Assembly: GCA_030267565.1 (NCBI GenBank)
Contig: BRXU01000005.1
Coordinates: forward strand, 248,001-312,000
Direction of reading: 5' to 3'
DNA from: Pleodorina starrii
Lineage: Eukaryota > Chlorophyta > Chlorophyceae > Chlamydomonadales > Volvocaceae
Length of the DNA: 64,000 nt
Position numbers and translations under genes: made by a program. Numbering within the stretch: the stretch's first letter is position 1; the number at the start of each line of letters is the position of its first letter. Shown here in pieces: positions 12,601 through 24,957 of this stretch. The notes below the pieces were generated by a model. That model was not told the origin of the DNA and did no database searches. It saw only the letters and a list, made by a program, of their open reading frames with translations.

Positions 12601-15465
12601 TTTCTGTCGCTGTGTGTTTTGCGCTGCTCTGCGCGCCGCCGCCCCTGGCTGCAGGGGTGAGGCCAAGCACCTGGCTGACGGGCACAAGATGTACCTGCTG
12701 CGCAAGGCGCTGCGCTCCTTCAACAAGGGGGCGGTGCGGTTCAACAGGGCGGAGGAGATTGCGCGCAAGGTGGACCGACACATCACACGGGACCAGGTGC
12801 GGCACTCGGGGCACTTGTCCCCAAAGCGGCCCCGGGACGTCGTGTGGATGAGATGAGTCAATACCGGTACACAAGCGAGGCTTCCAGGCCCGGAAACCCT
12901 TTGCTTGATCTTACCTGGCTGTCATGTCTAGAGCGAATATGAGCGTCATGAGCGTCGTGGTCTTGAATTGGGCATTTTCCTTCAGGACGGGTCCCACATG
13001 GGTTGGCAGGGCTCCCAGTGAGGATGAAGCCACACCGCCCGAACATGCTGTGACAAGCCCTGTGATCTGTTGGGCTTTTGCAGACGCTCTCTGAGACGCG
13101 GACGGTCCGGGAGGTGGACGCGTCCAACATCCGGCCAGGTGAGGCAGCGGAGGGGTGCTCGGGCCCACTTGGCGGCGCATCGGGATGGAGGAACATCGCA
13201 GCGGAGGGCTTGTGCGGGGGGCTCAAGTGTGGGATGGGCGTAGAGAATCAGATTATCGCCCTTTGCGGCCCCGCTCTCAGCACCGTCCGCCGTCGCCGCC
13301 GCCGCCACCGGCCCCCGCCCAGGCGCAGGTCCCCACCTGGCCAAGATGCTGGAGGAGGTTTTGAGCGAAACGACCGGCTTTGACTTTCTGTCGCTAGCGG
13401 ACAACCGCTTCAGCGACGAGTCGGTGGTGCACATTGTGGAGGGGCTCCGACACAACGTGTATGGGCTCAAGATCAGGTGCGCTCGCTTGCCGCGCGCCGT
13501 CGACATGCCGTGCCGTGGACCCCAACCCGTGGGAGGCGTTGCGCCGCTTGCACCGCGAACTGCGGGCGGCTCTAGACGTAAGCCTGTGCTGCAGACGTTC
13601 AGTGTGATGTTGCCCATTTCACGGTGCCCTGCGAGCCTTCACGTTGCACAGCCCGCCGGCTCGGCTGCAGACTGCGAACTGCTCCCTTGCTGCCCGCAAT
13701 GCGGACTCCGCACGCCCCCGCTGCCCTTCCCCTCGTCTGCGGCTGTGGCAGGGAGCTGGACCTGAGCAACAACGACATGGGCGACAAGGGCGCCGAGGCG
13801 GTGGCCACCTACATCATGCAGTACAAGTGCGTCGCCAACCTCAACCTCAGCAGCAACGTGCACCTGGGGCCGGTCGGCGTCAAGGGCATCGCATCGGTGC
13901 GTGCCTTGGGCTCCGGGCTGCGGCGGGAAGGAGGCAGGGAGACGGGTGCTGGTATGGCGTGCGAACTCAAGGCTCCGTAGCGAGCAGACCCTGAAGACGC
14001 GCGCTGTACTGTGCCGGCGGACAATCGGGAGCCTGGTGATAAAGGTTCCTTGGTGGGGTGCAGCGCCAGCTGTTGTGCCCTGGCTTCGTCACGCTGTTTT
14101 GGGTCCATGTCTCGAGCCATGTGGTATCCGGTCGGTCCATCGCGGGTACCTTGCCTGGTGCAGGTGCTGAACGAGGACTCAGTGCTGGAGCGGTTGGACC
14201 TGTCGGGCTGCGACGTGACCGGGGAGGGCGCGGCGGCACTGGGCGCGATGCTCAAGGGCAACCGCGGCCTCAAATGCCTCGTGCTGGCCAACACACGGCT
14301 GGGCACGCAGGGTGAGCGGGACAACCAAGCCTGGCTGGACGGAGTGCTTCGCCCCCCCTCTTGCGTGCACATGAGGGCCTCTACTGCGGTACCGGTGCTG
14401 TAACCAGCATTGCGCTGCTGGCGGCGTGCGTTCAAGCTTTCCAACTTTAGGCCCATTTGGCTCCGCTGGCCGGACGGACTGGGAAAGCTGGCCACCTAGG
14501 GAACCTTTCGTTACGGAGCTGGTTTGTGCGTATCGTATATGCGTGTGACACGGATGCCATGCATTGGCGCACAGGCATCGACTCGATCTGCAAGGGCATC
14601 TCCAAGAACACGACGCTGAAGGAGCTGGACATCTCCCGCTCCGGTTGCGACGACAAGGCGGTGGCCTACCTGGCGCAGGTGGGTGGCGGAGACGGCGGGG
14701 GCGGCGGCGGAAGACGGCAGATGCCCTCGCTGGGAGCGAGCCCGGCTCTGGCCGCGCGCCTTGAGGGATGAGTCTCTGGCTTCCTGACATGCCAATGACG
14801 CGTCTGCAGCGCTTGAAGGTTTCCGATGTGGCACGCGCAGCACCTTGCGCACATTTCCGTCCTTGATGTCCCCTGTACTCGCTTGCGCTGCCGTCACTTT
14901 CCTTCCTGAAAAGGTCGCTGCCGACCCTGTACTCGCTTGCGATTTTGTCAGGCCCTTCAGCAGAACAACACGCTGGAGCGGCTGCATGTGGGCAACAACC
15001 GCATCACGGACGTCGGGGCCAAGATGCTGGCGGACGCCTTGCAGGTGCGCTAGGGAGGACGGACGGAGGAGGGACGCGGGACGGCTCGGATACGTCGTAG
15101 CTCGCTCGAGTGGTGGTCCGGACTCGGGAATGGTAGAACCCGTCTGGCCGCGTGGATTGGGGTACGGGCAGACCCGGGCGGGGAAGTGCAGGTATAAGCT
15201 GACCCACCCAGCGCCCCGATTTCGGTGTGAGCGATAGCTGGCTGGCGTGGGGTGGTCCGGCTGGGCGCTGACCCCCGCGAGAAGAACCGCTGCACCGGCC
15301 TTTGCATGACGCCACTTTCGCATTGCTGTCCCCTCTCTTGGCCCGACTTGCAAAACGCAGGCGAACACCGGCTTGCACTTCGTCGACCTCGCCGGGTGTC
15401 CCATCGACAAGTCGTGGAAGAAATTAATTTCGAACATCGTCAAGGGCTCGTCCAACATGCACTAG
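9666..15465 (+). CDS. Multi-pass membrane protein with C-terminal RI-type leucine-rich repeats, 15 exons, 637 aa
   Basis: Exons: 9666-9764, 10056-10286, 10684-10769, 11017-11092, 11382-11581, 11865-12068, 12353-12430, 12655-12796, 13084-13138, 13329-13476, 13752-13896, 14164-14311, 14575-14678, 14952-15044, 15361-15465. All phases match, and the only unusual donor is GTTGAG at 11582. Residues about 34-300 contain several hydrophobic helices (YLMWVIAIGPW, LALHFVDVILIFAVIN, WVSITMGLLYFLSHYL, ACIILGVLYDAIFAL, NAIYAAFMLAVLNVV). A charged linker (about 300-390) leads to leucine-rich repeats of the 28-29-residue ribonuclease-inhibitor type, for example LERLDLSGCDVTGEGAAALG and LERLHVGNNRITDVGAKMLA, running to the C-terminus. 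The membrane part matches no family I recognise. The likely arrangement is a membrane anchor displaying an LRR protein-binding surface. Structure is well supported; role is unknown. Confidence 0.83.
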
Positions 15466-16747
15466 TTGGCAGGCTTCCATACAAAAGCAGGCCCTTGCCC
15501 AGTTGGGCGGGACTGGGTAGGCGGGCGGGGGCTTTGTCGGGACGGTGGCAGGTTTGTCCGGTATGTTTGTACAGCCACTGTGATACGCGGGGCAACTTCC
15601 GGACTGCTGTGGGCGTGCGTGTGATTTACGCGAGTGCGACCGTATGATCATTCCAGGGGGGTTTAAAAAGAGAGGTACCGCAGCGAAGGGACAGGGACGG
15701 CGTTAGCGAACGGACCCGGAACCCAGCAATACATTCCAGGGGGGGCAGCAAGCATTTCAGGAGGGTGGCGAGCTAAAGGATTTTGCAGGGGAGGCAGGGC
15801 CACAGCCACGATAACTAGGCCTTTTCGCAGGTCTTGACAGGACGCAGTGATCGGTAATTTTGGGGCCGAGAGCGGCAGCGATGAAGCGGTGGCTCTTTGA
15901 CCAACTCTATGGGGTCGCGTGTACAGATTGCCGGCTGCGGAAGGCAGGCTTAGCTTATACCAGGAGTTAACAGGAGGTCGCCGGAAGGGGCGGGGCAGCG
16001 ACTTCACTGTGTACGGTATCGTGACTCACTCTGGAAGATTTTGAACCCACAGCTGCTGCTGCGAGGGCCATGAACTGCATAAATCCTGGACGGATGGTCT
16101 TCCTCGCCCCCATGTGCTGAGGTCGGGCTGAAGAGCGGCATGTTTAGGGGGGCTCTGGCCATGTGCCAGAGCTCGTGGCCTCTGTACTCGCGACGTCTGT
16201 TAGTAGGGGTTGTCTTGCGGCCTGGCTCGCCCTCGGCGTTCGCGTTGCCTGGGTCGCCCTGCCGATGGTGCTCGGTTTCCGGTCCGGGTCCTGTTCTCGC
16301 AGTTGCTTGGCCGCGCGTCGCGTTCTGGGTTGGGTTTGGGTCGTCCCGCAGGGTGCTCGACCGGCAGAAACACCCCTCGTGACGTTTAAGGGACACAGCG
16401 GGTGCATCCCTTCTCAGGCGCTGGGTTGGCAGCACCTGGCTGCATGTCGCTTGCGGACTCTCTTGGTCAGGCCAACCATGGCAAGTTGGCAACCCCCGGG
16501 GATGCCCCCTGTGGCAGGATACGGCAGGATGAACTGTCCGTCTAGCCGGTACGGCTAGCGATCGGTGTGAAAGCTTGTCCCGGGTCCCACTTTTAACAAT
16601 CGCACCCTAATAAACTTAGGCGCTTGGGCATTCCCTTTAAGAATCAAGAAACCAGCGCTCGTAGTCTGAAGGGTTTCAAACAGTCTCCGCCGTTGGCATA
16701 AAAGCATTCCCCGTCTTCACCAAAATTCAAAATAATGATATTTTAAA
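15466..16747. other. Intergenic region, no gene recognised
   Basis: This 1.3-kb stretch holds the 3' UTR of the LRR gene and the upstream region of the next gene. No TGTAA was found on the plus strand after the stop, so the poly(A) site is unresolved. Open frames are short and unconserved. Confidence 0.45.
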
Positions 16748-18365
16748 ATGCCTCAAGGCAGGCGACGTTCGGAAGCAGCTTCATCCGACGTCACGCCATC
16801 TTCACTCGACCATGCCTTCGGGGAGGACCTAACCAGGTCCTGGCGTCGGGTTGCGTCTACACATGCCCTCCAGGTATATTTTCATAATTTTATCGCTTCG
16901 ACGCCAATTTGACTGGGAACAACTGATGGGGTGCCGGGGCTTCGCCATCTGTGGTGCCGACGCACGCAGTCGTTGATTGCTCCCGACACAACAGCAAAAC
17001 ATCCCAAGTCCCGTGCGATAACACTCAAGGGGTAAGATGAACTGGCGGACGAAGCCGCACGGGCGCTCCCAACCAGCACCGTGTGGTGCCATGCCACTGT
17101 CGTGGGGTCGGCTGCGTCCTAGACTCTCCCCTCTGGGCTGCTCCTATTCGCCCAACGCTGAACACTGGCCCCGTGCTCGCAATCCAAGCCTGGGTCATTG
17201 GATTCGACACATCGAGCCCTTCCTTCCTCCTAACGCAAGCCCTTCCACGACTTCCCTCTCCCTTCGCCGTCCACAGGCTTTTGTTGCTCGCCGCGGCAGT
17301 CACTCTCGTGGCACTGCACATCGCACACGCGGTGAGGGGTGACGGTCGATGAGGGCTGACGGGCTCAGCCCCGTCGCGCGTACCGCATCTCTGGGATGTG
17401 CCCCATTCCATGCAACTTTCGAGTGCTTCGGGTGTAACTGGCGCTGGCCGCAGCCGGCTTCTATAGCCATGGGGCTTTCCGAGTCGCGGCGACGCATTCC
17501 GACCAGCAAACACAGTGTCCCTGTCTCGCAAACCGATAGACACCCAGTCCCATAAAGGCACAAGCCAGCTGCCGGTATGCCCATGGCCCCTGTTGCTTAT
17601 CGCATCACAGGCAGCGTTATGGCTCCCACCGTCGCTCCTTCCGCCGCTCCTGAAGAGCATGCGGGAGCACTCGTGAGTACGGCATTGGTCGGGAGGTGGG
17701 GCTGGGGTAAGAAGAGCCTCCCTGCGTGGCTCCCGGACAGCAGCACACCCGTTGCCGACTGCCTCGGCGAGCGACAAGGAGCTGATCTGGAAGTGTGCAC
17801 CTGGCCATGTATGGACGAACGGCTTAGGCCTCCTGGGCTCTCGCGGTAGGCATACACTTAGGCGAACGTTCCTTCTAATTGGCAACGTACCGCATTTCCC
17901 CGGTGGTGTTCCGTGCCCTGCAGGCAGCTGCTCTTCCAGGTGGCATTCACCTTTCACGGCACGGCGATAGCGGTGAGTCCCCGGGTCCGACCACGGCAAA
18001 GTGCGAGCTGCATTTGCGGTCCTGCTGCTGCATCGATGGAAGCCAGCCGACATGGCCTGAGGCGCCGGGCGCTCCATTCGGAACCGTATGCTCAGTCTCA
18101 GCCTTCAAACTGTACCCGCCAATTCATGGAGTGTTGGATAGCCCGAGCGCCGGACAGGTGCCTCCGTTAGTTGACTGTGCAGTGAACAGGAGGAGACGTC
18201 CACTTTGTTGCGTTTGCGATCTGTGTGCATGAGTGCGTGAGCGTCTCGGTTTAGGTGCTATGTGGCGTTCTGCCTGCCCTTGCCCAGCTGCCCCGCACCC
18301 TGCTTGCATGACAGGTCTTTCTTCACTGGTTCAGCCTCAAGCTCTTCAAGCACAACTCGTCCTGA
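16748..18365 (+). CDS. Small membrane protein with two or three hydrophobic segments, 6 exons, 134 aa
   Basis: Proposed exons: 16748-16873, 16970-17031, 17277-17331, 17611-17672, 17924-17972, 18315-18365. Each has a good GT donor and AG acceptor, and the phases (0, 2, 0, 2, 0) all agree, which is unlikely by chance. The first 60 residues are polar and Ser/Arg-rich. Then come LLLLAAAVTLVALHIAHAA, an amphipathic loop (LLPPLLKSMREHS) and QLLFQVAFTFHGTAIAVF, ending KLFKHNSS. The pattern of ALHxxxA in one helix and a QLLFxxxxxxxG helix followed by a basic tail loosely recalls TMEM254/DUF4499 proteins. That is only a resemblance by eye. A TGTAA at 18542 gives a short, plausible 3' UTR. Translation start and first exon are the least certain parts. 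Confidence 0.62.
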
Positions 18366-18541
18366 GTGCCACACGCGTAATTGCAAATGACAAGCCGCGA
18401 GGCTGGCTCGGTCGAGGGCGTTGGGGTGCCGAGGACGTGGTTGCAGGCAAGATTGCAGGCGGTGCGAGGTGTCGGGAGCGTCGCAGTTCGCGTGATACGG
18501 CTGGCGACCGGTGTGCGGCTCTAACGAACATGCAACAAGCT

Positions 18542-18546
18542 TGTAA
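18542..18546 (+). other. Poly(A) signal TGTAA of the small membrane-protein gene
   Basis: The motif is about 180 bases after the TGA at 18363-18365, the normal position for this signal in volvocine algae. Confidence 0.55.
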
Positions 18547-18691
18547 CATCGAGCTAACCAGTAGCGAGATTATGAATTGCATGTGCAGGCGGTGATGCAT
18601 TGGGCGAGCTGGGTTGCCCAGCTCGCCATGTGGTCGCCCATGCGGTCCCCCACGCGGCCCAACACCCATATTCCTTTTCAGTATAATACGT

Positions 18692-19162
18692 AAAGGGGTG
18701 AGACCCCTGGACACCCCGCTGTACGGGTCTCGTGAGACTCCGAGTGGACGGCCATCGGGCTGCCCGGGGGTCTCAGCCCTGATACCGTAGCGCGCCCTTC
18801 AAAAGTCTTCAATGCGCGAGTCTCAGAGGAATGAACTTAACAGCATTTTTAGTGCTTTGACTGCCTGATCAAATATGCGTTAGTTTGAGGGCCGTCAGCA
18901 GGTCATCAAATCCGCGATGAACGGAAGAACGGTCTCCGCACTTTGGATAATACTAAGTTGTATACTTGGTTGTATCCTTCCTACTCATTGTAAGGCCGCT
19001 TTGAGCCTCCATGGTCATGGGAAAATGGATCCACCGCATCTTCGCACGTGTACGTGTCTCGCCCGCCACTAATCAGTACAATATTTTGCATAGAACACAC
19101 AGCAATAGACTGACTAGTGCTGGCTGAGACCGCGAAGGGGTCTCAGGGGGTCTCACCCCTTT
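18692..19162. mobile_element. MITE-like element with 16-bp perfect terminal inverted repeats, 471 bp
   Basis: The left end AAAGGGGTGAGACCCC (18692-18707) is the exact reverse complement of the right end (19147-19162). Further GGGTCTC and GAGACTC motifs sit just inside both ends, so the terminal repeats look compound. The interior is AT-richer than the surroundings and has no coding frame, as expected of a non-autonomous DNA transposon. No clear target-site duplication is visible next to the ends, so the true boundaries may be a few bases off. Confidence 0.55.
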
Positions 19163-19531
19163 CGATAACAACCTGAATCTTCGGCTCGAAAACCTCTCTT
19201 AAACACCACCCAGCTCCATTGAATTCACAGCCTGCGCTAACGACTACAAAAAACTGTCGTCGGATGGAAATCGCGGATTTTCAAACTGTATAGGGTGTGA
19301 CGGCGGTTGGTCTCTTTAACCGGTTCCTAAGTTATCTTTCCAACACAGCTGAACTAAATCTCCTTGCTCTAATAAATAATACGTTTGGCATATTTGAGCC
19401 CACCGAATTGCAATGAACATCTCCCTGGCCAGATTACATCGTTACCTGCAAAGCGCAAGAGCGCAAACGCGAGCTATCCCAAAGCTCTAAGCTAGAAAAT
19501 GAGGGCATAATATTTGATTACTATGCAGCAT

Positions 19532-22500
19532 ATGTATGTAATCAAATTCATTGGCGCGCTCCTTGCTCTGTCATTGGCAGCTGCGTTCGGCGAAAATGAT
19601 GGTGTATCGGGCAGCTGCACGGGGCAGTGCAATCTTCACCCAGCCTTCATAAGAAGGTGTGGATGACGTCTGGATAACCTGCTGATTTGGGAGCCTGAAC
19701 TATGGCAAGAGCTCTCAAGTGAAATCCCCGGGCGCGCTGCCCGCAAGTCACCGTCATGATTCTCATTGGTGTGCATGTGACTGTTCACACATTGTATGCA
19801 GTTGCATTTACGTGTCGTACGGCACCTGGACGCAAACCCTTGCTGCTGACGTGCGTGCGTATTTTGCCCGCTGCAAGGAACGCAGGATTGAAAAGGATGT
19901 GGCGTGGCTTGATGAAGCGGGGGGTATCACGGATGATATGATCCGAAACATATCGCTGGTGGGTTGCCCGGGCGGGGGAGGGGTAGGGCCAATGGATGGG
20001 CTGCTGGTGTGCAACAGCTGCGGAGCGGGAAAGTACGCGGATAGCCCTGCGGGTGCACTGCTCCACCACAAACCGTGCACTCATCCTGGGGTCTCCGTTT
20101 CTTTCTGGGAATGATTTCGTTTCTCTCTGGGAATGAATGACGCTCTCTCAGGTGTGCGACGTCAAGATCCGGCACCAGTGTAACGTCAAAGCGGTGCGCC
20201 TGATGATCAAGGACGGCGAGGTGCGCTGAGGGGGGCCTGCACACGGGGAGTGCGGGAGGGGGTACCGGACGGCGGGACAGGGGCCTCCAGCGATGCTCCC
20301 TGCAAATACACCGAAGCCCGCACGCACCCCTGCCGCGCGTCGCACTCAGAAAGTCCCTTCTCTCACCATCATCATCAGCAGCAGCACCAGCAGCACCAGC
20401 AGCAGCTTCCTGCCGGTCCACTGGCCCCCCCCCCCACACACTGCTGATTTACCCCTCTGCGCGCTCTGGCCCCCCGACTGGATCCGCACCCGCATGGCCC
20501 ACCAGATCTACCTGAACAGCCTGCACCCCGACTGGCGGTTGGGGCCCCCGGAACTGGTCGGTTTTCTGTTGGAACTGTACGAGACGAGCAAAATGTACAG
20601 GTACGGCAGGGAGCGTTATGGGACCGCGAGTCCACTGCTCCTGCTTGCTGCTCGCGCCACGGCAGCGTCACGCAACCGCGCCCGGACCCGCAACCGCAAC
20701 CGCAGGTTGCCTGATTTGGAGTTCGCCTACAACGGAGACGACGACGCCTCCAGCCCCGTTTTCAACTGGAAGGACCGGGCAGCCCTGCGGACCGTGTGAG
20801 TGCCCCCGTGCGGGTGTGTGTGTGTGTGTGTGCACGCGTCGAGTTGACCGCTTGGTGCGCCTTTTGGATTGACCTTCGGGATAGCATATGTTGGTGCCGA
20901 CAGCCCCGCACCGCACCGCACCGCGGCGTGTCTGCTCCGTCCTGCTCCACCCTCGGGGGGGGGATTGAATGTGTCGTTTCGGACTGGCTGCTGTCCGGGT
21001 GGCTCCACGTGCAACTGGGGGCTCCAACTGGGGGCTGCTTTCACCCCGGTACGGTACGGTACGGTACGGTACGGTCCGCTGCCGCTATCGTGTTCCGGGG
21101 GCTCCGGGTGTCACTGCTGCCTGCACTGGCCAGTGCTGCACAACGGCCCAGCCCTCTGGTCACCCCTCTGCTCGGCCTCATCACTGCCGCCAACGGCCTC
21201 ACTCCGCCTCTTGCGGTGAACAACGTACCCGACACATGGCGGCGCACCGCACCGGGGCACACCGCATGGGGGCTGGCACACCGCACCGTACGGACTCGAA
21301 TGTACGACGATGCTCCGCAGGTTCCACGGGGGGCCCTTCCCGCTGCTGGCGTGGAGCAAGAGCGACAAGAGCATGGCGCAGCTGGTGCCGTACAGTGGTG
21401 CCTTTCGGTACGACATATAGGGCCCGGCTGGCGCGCGTTGCGCGGAGCGCCTCGGGAGGATGGCGGGTTGCGGCGGGCCTCGCCATTGCAGTGTGTGTCA
21501 ACCTGCCAGCACCTGTGTGTGTGTGGGGGGGGGGGGCTGTGTGGGGCTGTGTGTGTCCGTGTCGGGGCTCCCTCGGGGGCATGGCGTTCCCCCTCGGGGG
21601 CCGCATTGCTCCTGCGGCCTGCTGCACCCTGTATGTGTGTGTGTGTGTCGCACACCGGCCATTGGACAGACCGTGTTTTGCCATTGTACGGCCGCCCTTG
21701 CCCGCGATGTCGTACAGGTGTACGGATGACAGTTTCGACAACTTGCTCGGCCGCATGGACGAGATCCGCCGGGTGCCCTGGGGCGAGAAGCGACAGGTGC
21801 GCGGGTGGGCTCCCGAACCGGAAGGGGGAGGGGTGGGTGGGGGTGGGTGGGTTGGGAGGAGGAAACGGTATCTATCCATATCCATATCTATATCTATACC
21901 TTAATCGGGCCACGGTGAGCCGCGGGCTGCTGCGCCGCCGTCGCCGTCGCTGCTGCTGTTGGCGCGCTGCTGCTGCTGCGGCCGCTGTTGTCGAAAGAAC
22001 TGCTGCTGCACCTGCCGGGTCCCTCGGGTCCCTCCGCTCCCCCGCCGCTGCACGCAGGTCGCGTTTGGTCGCTGGAACGAATTCTGCGCGCCGTACATGT
22101 ACGAGATGCCGCCTCTGTCCAACGGCGATCGGTACAAATGCCCGCGGTCCTGGCTGCCCAAATTCAGCGAGGAGCATGGGGATGTACTGGTGAGGTGGGG
22201 GTGGCGGTGGGGGTGGGGGTGGGGGTGATGGTTGGGTCGCGGTTGGGGGTTTCCGTTTCGTTGCCGTTCGCTTGGTTGTACTCCACTCCGCTCGACTTCG
22301 CTGCACGCGCTCCTGCTGCCGCCCCCCCCCCCCGCCGCCCCGCTGCAGGACGTGGGTATCCTGGGGGGGACGCTGCGGGGCCAGCACGTGTCGGCCGTCC
22401 CGCTGATGCACCAGAATGCGTACAGGTGCGGTGGGGGAGAGAGGGAGAGGCGGGGCTGGGGGATGGGGTGGGGCGGGAGGAAGGAGAACCGCAGCCAAGG

Positions 22501-24719
22501 CCTCCAGGAGGCCTCTCTGGCGACCGGGCGGGGGGCTGGAGACTAGAGGGCTGGAGACTAGAGGGCTGGAGGGCCACCTCACGTCAGGGCTGGCCCGAGC
22601 GCCGTCCGTCACTGAGCTTCCCACCGCCGCACCCCCCATGGGAGCTGGGCTGTGTGGCGCCTGAGGGGGGGGTGGGGCAGTCGGTCAACCGAGTCCTCGC
22701 CGGCGGGACTGCAGCCGAGCTCCCACTGCCACTGCCCCTGCCACCCTCATCTTGGCATCTTCGCATCCGCCATCTGGCGGTGGTCATTGCGGCCTCCTGC
22801 CAGCTTGCCAGCCACAGCACACAAGCGCTACCACCGCTTGCCTTTCCCTTCTTTCCTCCCACCCCCTCTCCCGCCCCGGTCAGTCTCCCCCCCCCCCTCC
22901 CCCCCGCCGCCCCTCCCTCCCCCCCTCCCTCCCCCCGCCCCGGAGTTCCGGAGGTTCAGCGGCGGTAGCAGCATGATCAACAACGTCCGCAGTGACTCAT
23001 TTTTAATAAAGGAGCTTATCACTCCCTGACCCCCCGCCCCTCCCTCCCCCCTCCCTCCCGCCCCCCCCTGCTGTCAGGTACCTGGTGTCCACTGACGGTT
23101 GGGCTATCAGCTCCAAATTCGATAAGTACCTGCTGCTGGGGTCGACCTTACTCAAGGTGTGGCGGAGGAGGGGGCGGAGGGGGGGGGGGCGGATGGAGGG
23201 GCAGCTCCTCCAGGGCAGGGGTGGCAAGTGGGGGGAGGGAGGTGGGGGCGCGGATGAGTGAGTGACCGAGTGCAGCCGAGCTGTGGGAGCTGCCGCATGT
23301 GGGTGCGGGTCGGAAGGGGCGGGGGAAGGGAGACCGGGAGACCGGGAGGGAGGGGGCAGTGGAACACGAACAGCTCCAGGCGCAGCTCCCCGTGCGATCA
23401 GCCAGCGCCGCTCCGAAACCCAACCCGCCCACCCGCAACCCGCACCCCACACCCCTCCTCCCCCCCAGTCCGCATCCTCCCGCCTCGGCTTCTACTACGA
23501 TGCGCTCCAACCGGAGCAGCACTACTTGCCCATCATGAACAAGTCCCTCACGGACGTCCTGGAGGTGGGGGGGATGAAGATGATAATATGATTATCTGAT
23601 TTTCTGATTTCCTGATGAGCTGGTGATCTGATGGAGAGGAGCACAGCAGCCGCAGCGGACGAAGGGCAGTGGCGGATAGCGACGTCACTTTTTGGGGGCG
23701 CAGAGCTGTTGCCCGCTGGAACCGGGGCCAGATGGGGCCCTCCCTGGTGTGAACCCTGGTGTGAACCGTGGTCCCTTGAGCACATGTCCCCCGCATATGG
23801 CGATACGCACTGTACCGCACCGCCGTACGCAGGCAGTGGACTGGCTGAAGAAGCACGACCGGGAGGCGGAGCGCATGGCCTATGCCGTACAGCAGTTTGC
23901 GGTACGGCACCTGCACCGCAACGCGCGGCTGTGCTACTACCGGACACTGCTGGTGGAGCTGGGCAAACGGATGAGGTGCGGCTGGGCGGTCGGTCGGTCG
24001 GTCGGTCTGTACGGCATCTCCCCCACACGTTGGCTCCTCTCTCACACCTCCACCCTCGCACCCTCATCTCGCCAACCCTAAGCACAACCCCCTCCCTTCT
24101 CCCTCCCTTCCCCCTCCCTTCTTCCCCTTCCGGCAGGTATACCCCGGACTGTTCACAGCGCAAGCTGTGTGTGCCGCTGGGCCGCTTCCTGGAGTATCTG
24201 TCCAGGAAGCCGGAGACCGCACACACTTGCAGGTGGGTGGCCGGGGGCTGGGGGAGGGGGGGACGCGTGTGTGTGTGTTAGTGTGTGGAGGGGGAGGGAG
24301 AGGGAGTGGCTGCCGATGTTGTGGAGACCTGAGTGCCCCAGGAGCAGCAACAGCGGCGTGAAGCCCGGGCCACAGGGACTGGGGGCGCGGGGCCCGGGGG
24401 GAACTCGGGGGAAGCGCTGAAAGCCGGGGGGGAAGCGGTGGCGGTACGCGGATGGCACTGACGCGCTGTCAGCCAGCGTGTTTCCGGCTGCGCCTCCCTC
24501 CCTCCCTGAAGTTCGCCCCGCCCCGCCCTGACCCGCCTTTCCGGGAGCAGGTATCAAGAGTTGTTCGTACGGTACGGCACCGGCCAAGGGACGCCTGCGT
24601 ACGACGCGTACGACGACAAGAGGATCAGATCTCTGCTGGCCGACCCCAAGCATTGGCCGCGGGACACGGACATTCCGCCTCTCGATGTGGAGCCGTACTT
24701 TCCGGGGGCGCGGCGATGA
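19532..24719 (+). CDS. Secreted glycosyltransferase family 90 protein (CAP10/POGLUT-like), 14 exons, about 549 aa
   Basis: Exons: 19532-19656, 19802-19958, 20152-20220, 20350-20600, 20706-20795, 21321-21407, 21718-21796, 22058-22189, 22349-22425, 23078-23156, 23469-23564, 23833-23975, 24137-24232, 24551-24719. The first exon encodes a signal peptide (MYVIKFIGALLALSLAAAFG). GT90 hallmarks follow in order: LPDLEFAYNGDDD (about residue 202), the PLLAWSKS strand, LVSTDGWAISSKFDKYLLL (about 358-376, the conserved DGW and K-YLLL nucleotide-sugar core), LGFYYDALQPEQHYLPI, and a helix with ARLCYYRTLLVELGKRM. GT90 enzymes transfer glucose or xylose to proteins or glycans in the ER or Golgi. The exon at 20350 is the weakest: its acceptor was chosen because it alone keeps phase 0, and it encodes a Ser/Thr-rich stretch from an AGC microsatellite. 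The acceptor substrate is unknown. Confidence 0.88.
21046..21075. repeat. Microsatellite, 5-bp unit GGTAC
   Basis: About six tandem copies of CGGTA lie in an intron of the GT90 gene. No function is suggested. Confidence 0.8.
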
Positions 24720-24952
24720 GGCCGCCCCCAACCGCCGGGAAGAGAGGGACACGAGGGGGATGTAGGTAGGGAGGTAGGAGAGTTGGGAGAGGTAGGGAGG
24801 TAGGAAAAGAGGAAGGGAGTGGCGCTCCGGCGCTCGCGGATGGGAGGGATGGAGAGATGGATTGGCGGCGTCTGCGTTGATGGAGTCCTGGGGTGAGGTT
24901 CGTGACCAGACCACCGACCCGCGGGTCATTCATTCTTCTGGCATGACGGGTC

Positions 24953-24957
24953 TGTAA
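24953..24957 (+). other. Poly(A) signal TGTAA of the GT90 gene
   Basis: First TGTAA after the GT90 stop codon at 24717-24719, implying a 3' UTR of about 250 bases. Confidence 0.6.

Noticed and set aside
20796..22193. A 465-codon plus-strand open frame across the GT90 gene
   Set aside because: It runs through several introns and microsatellites and contradicts the phase-matched GT90 exons. It starts without a credible start context and shows only low-complexity sequence.
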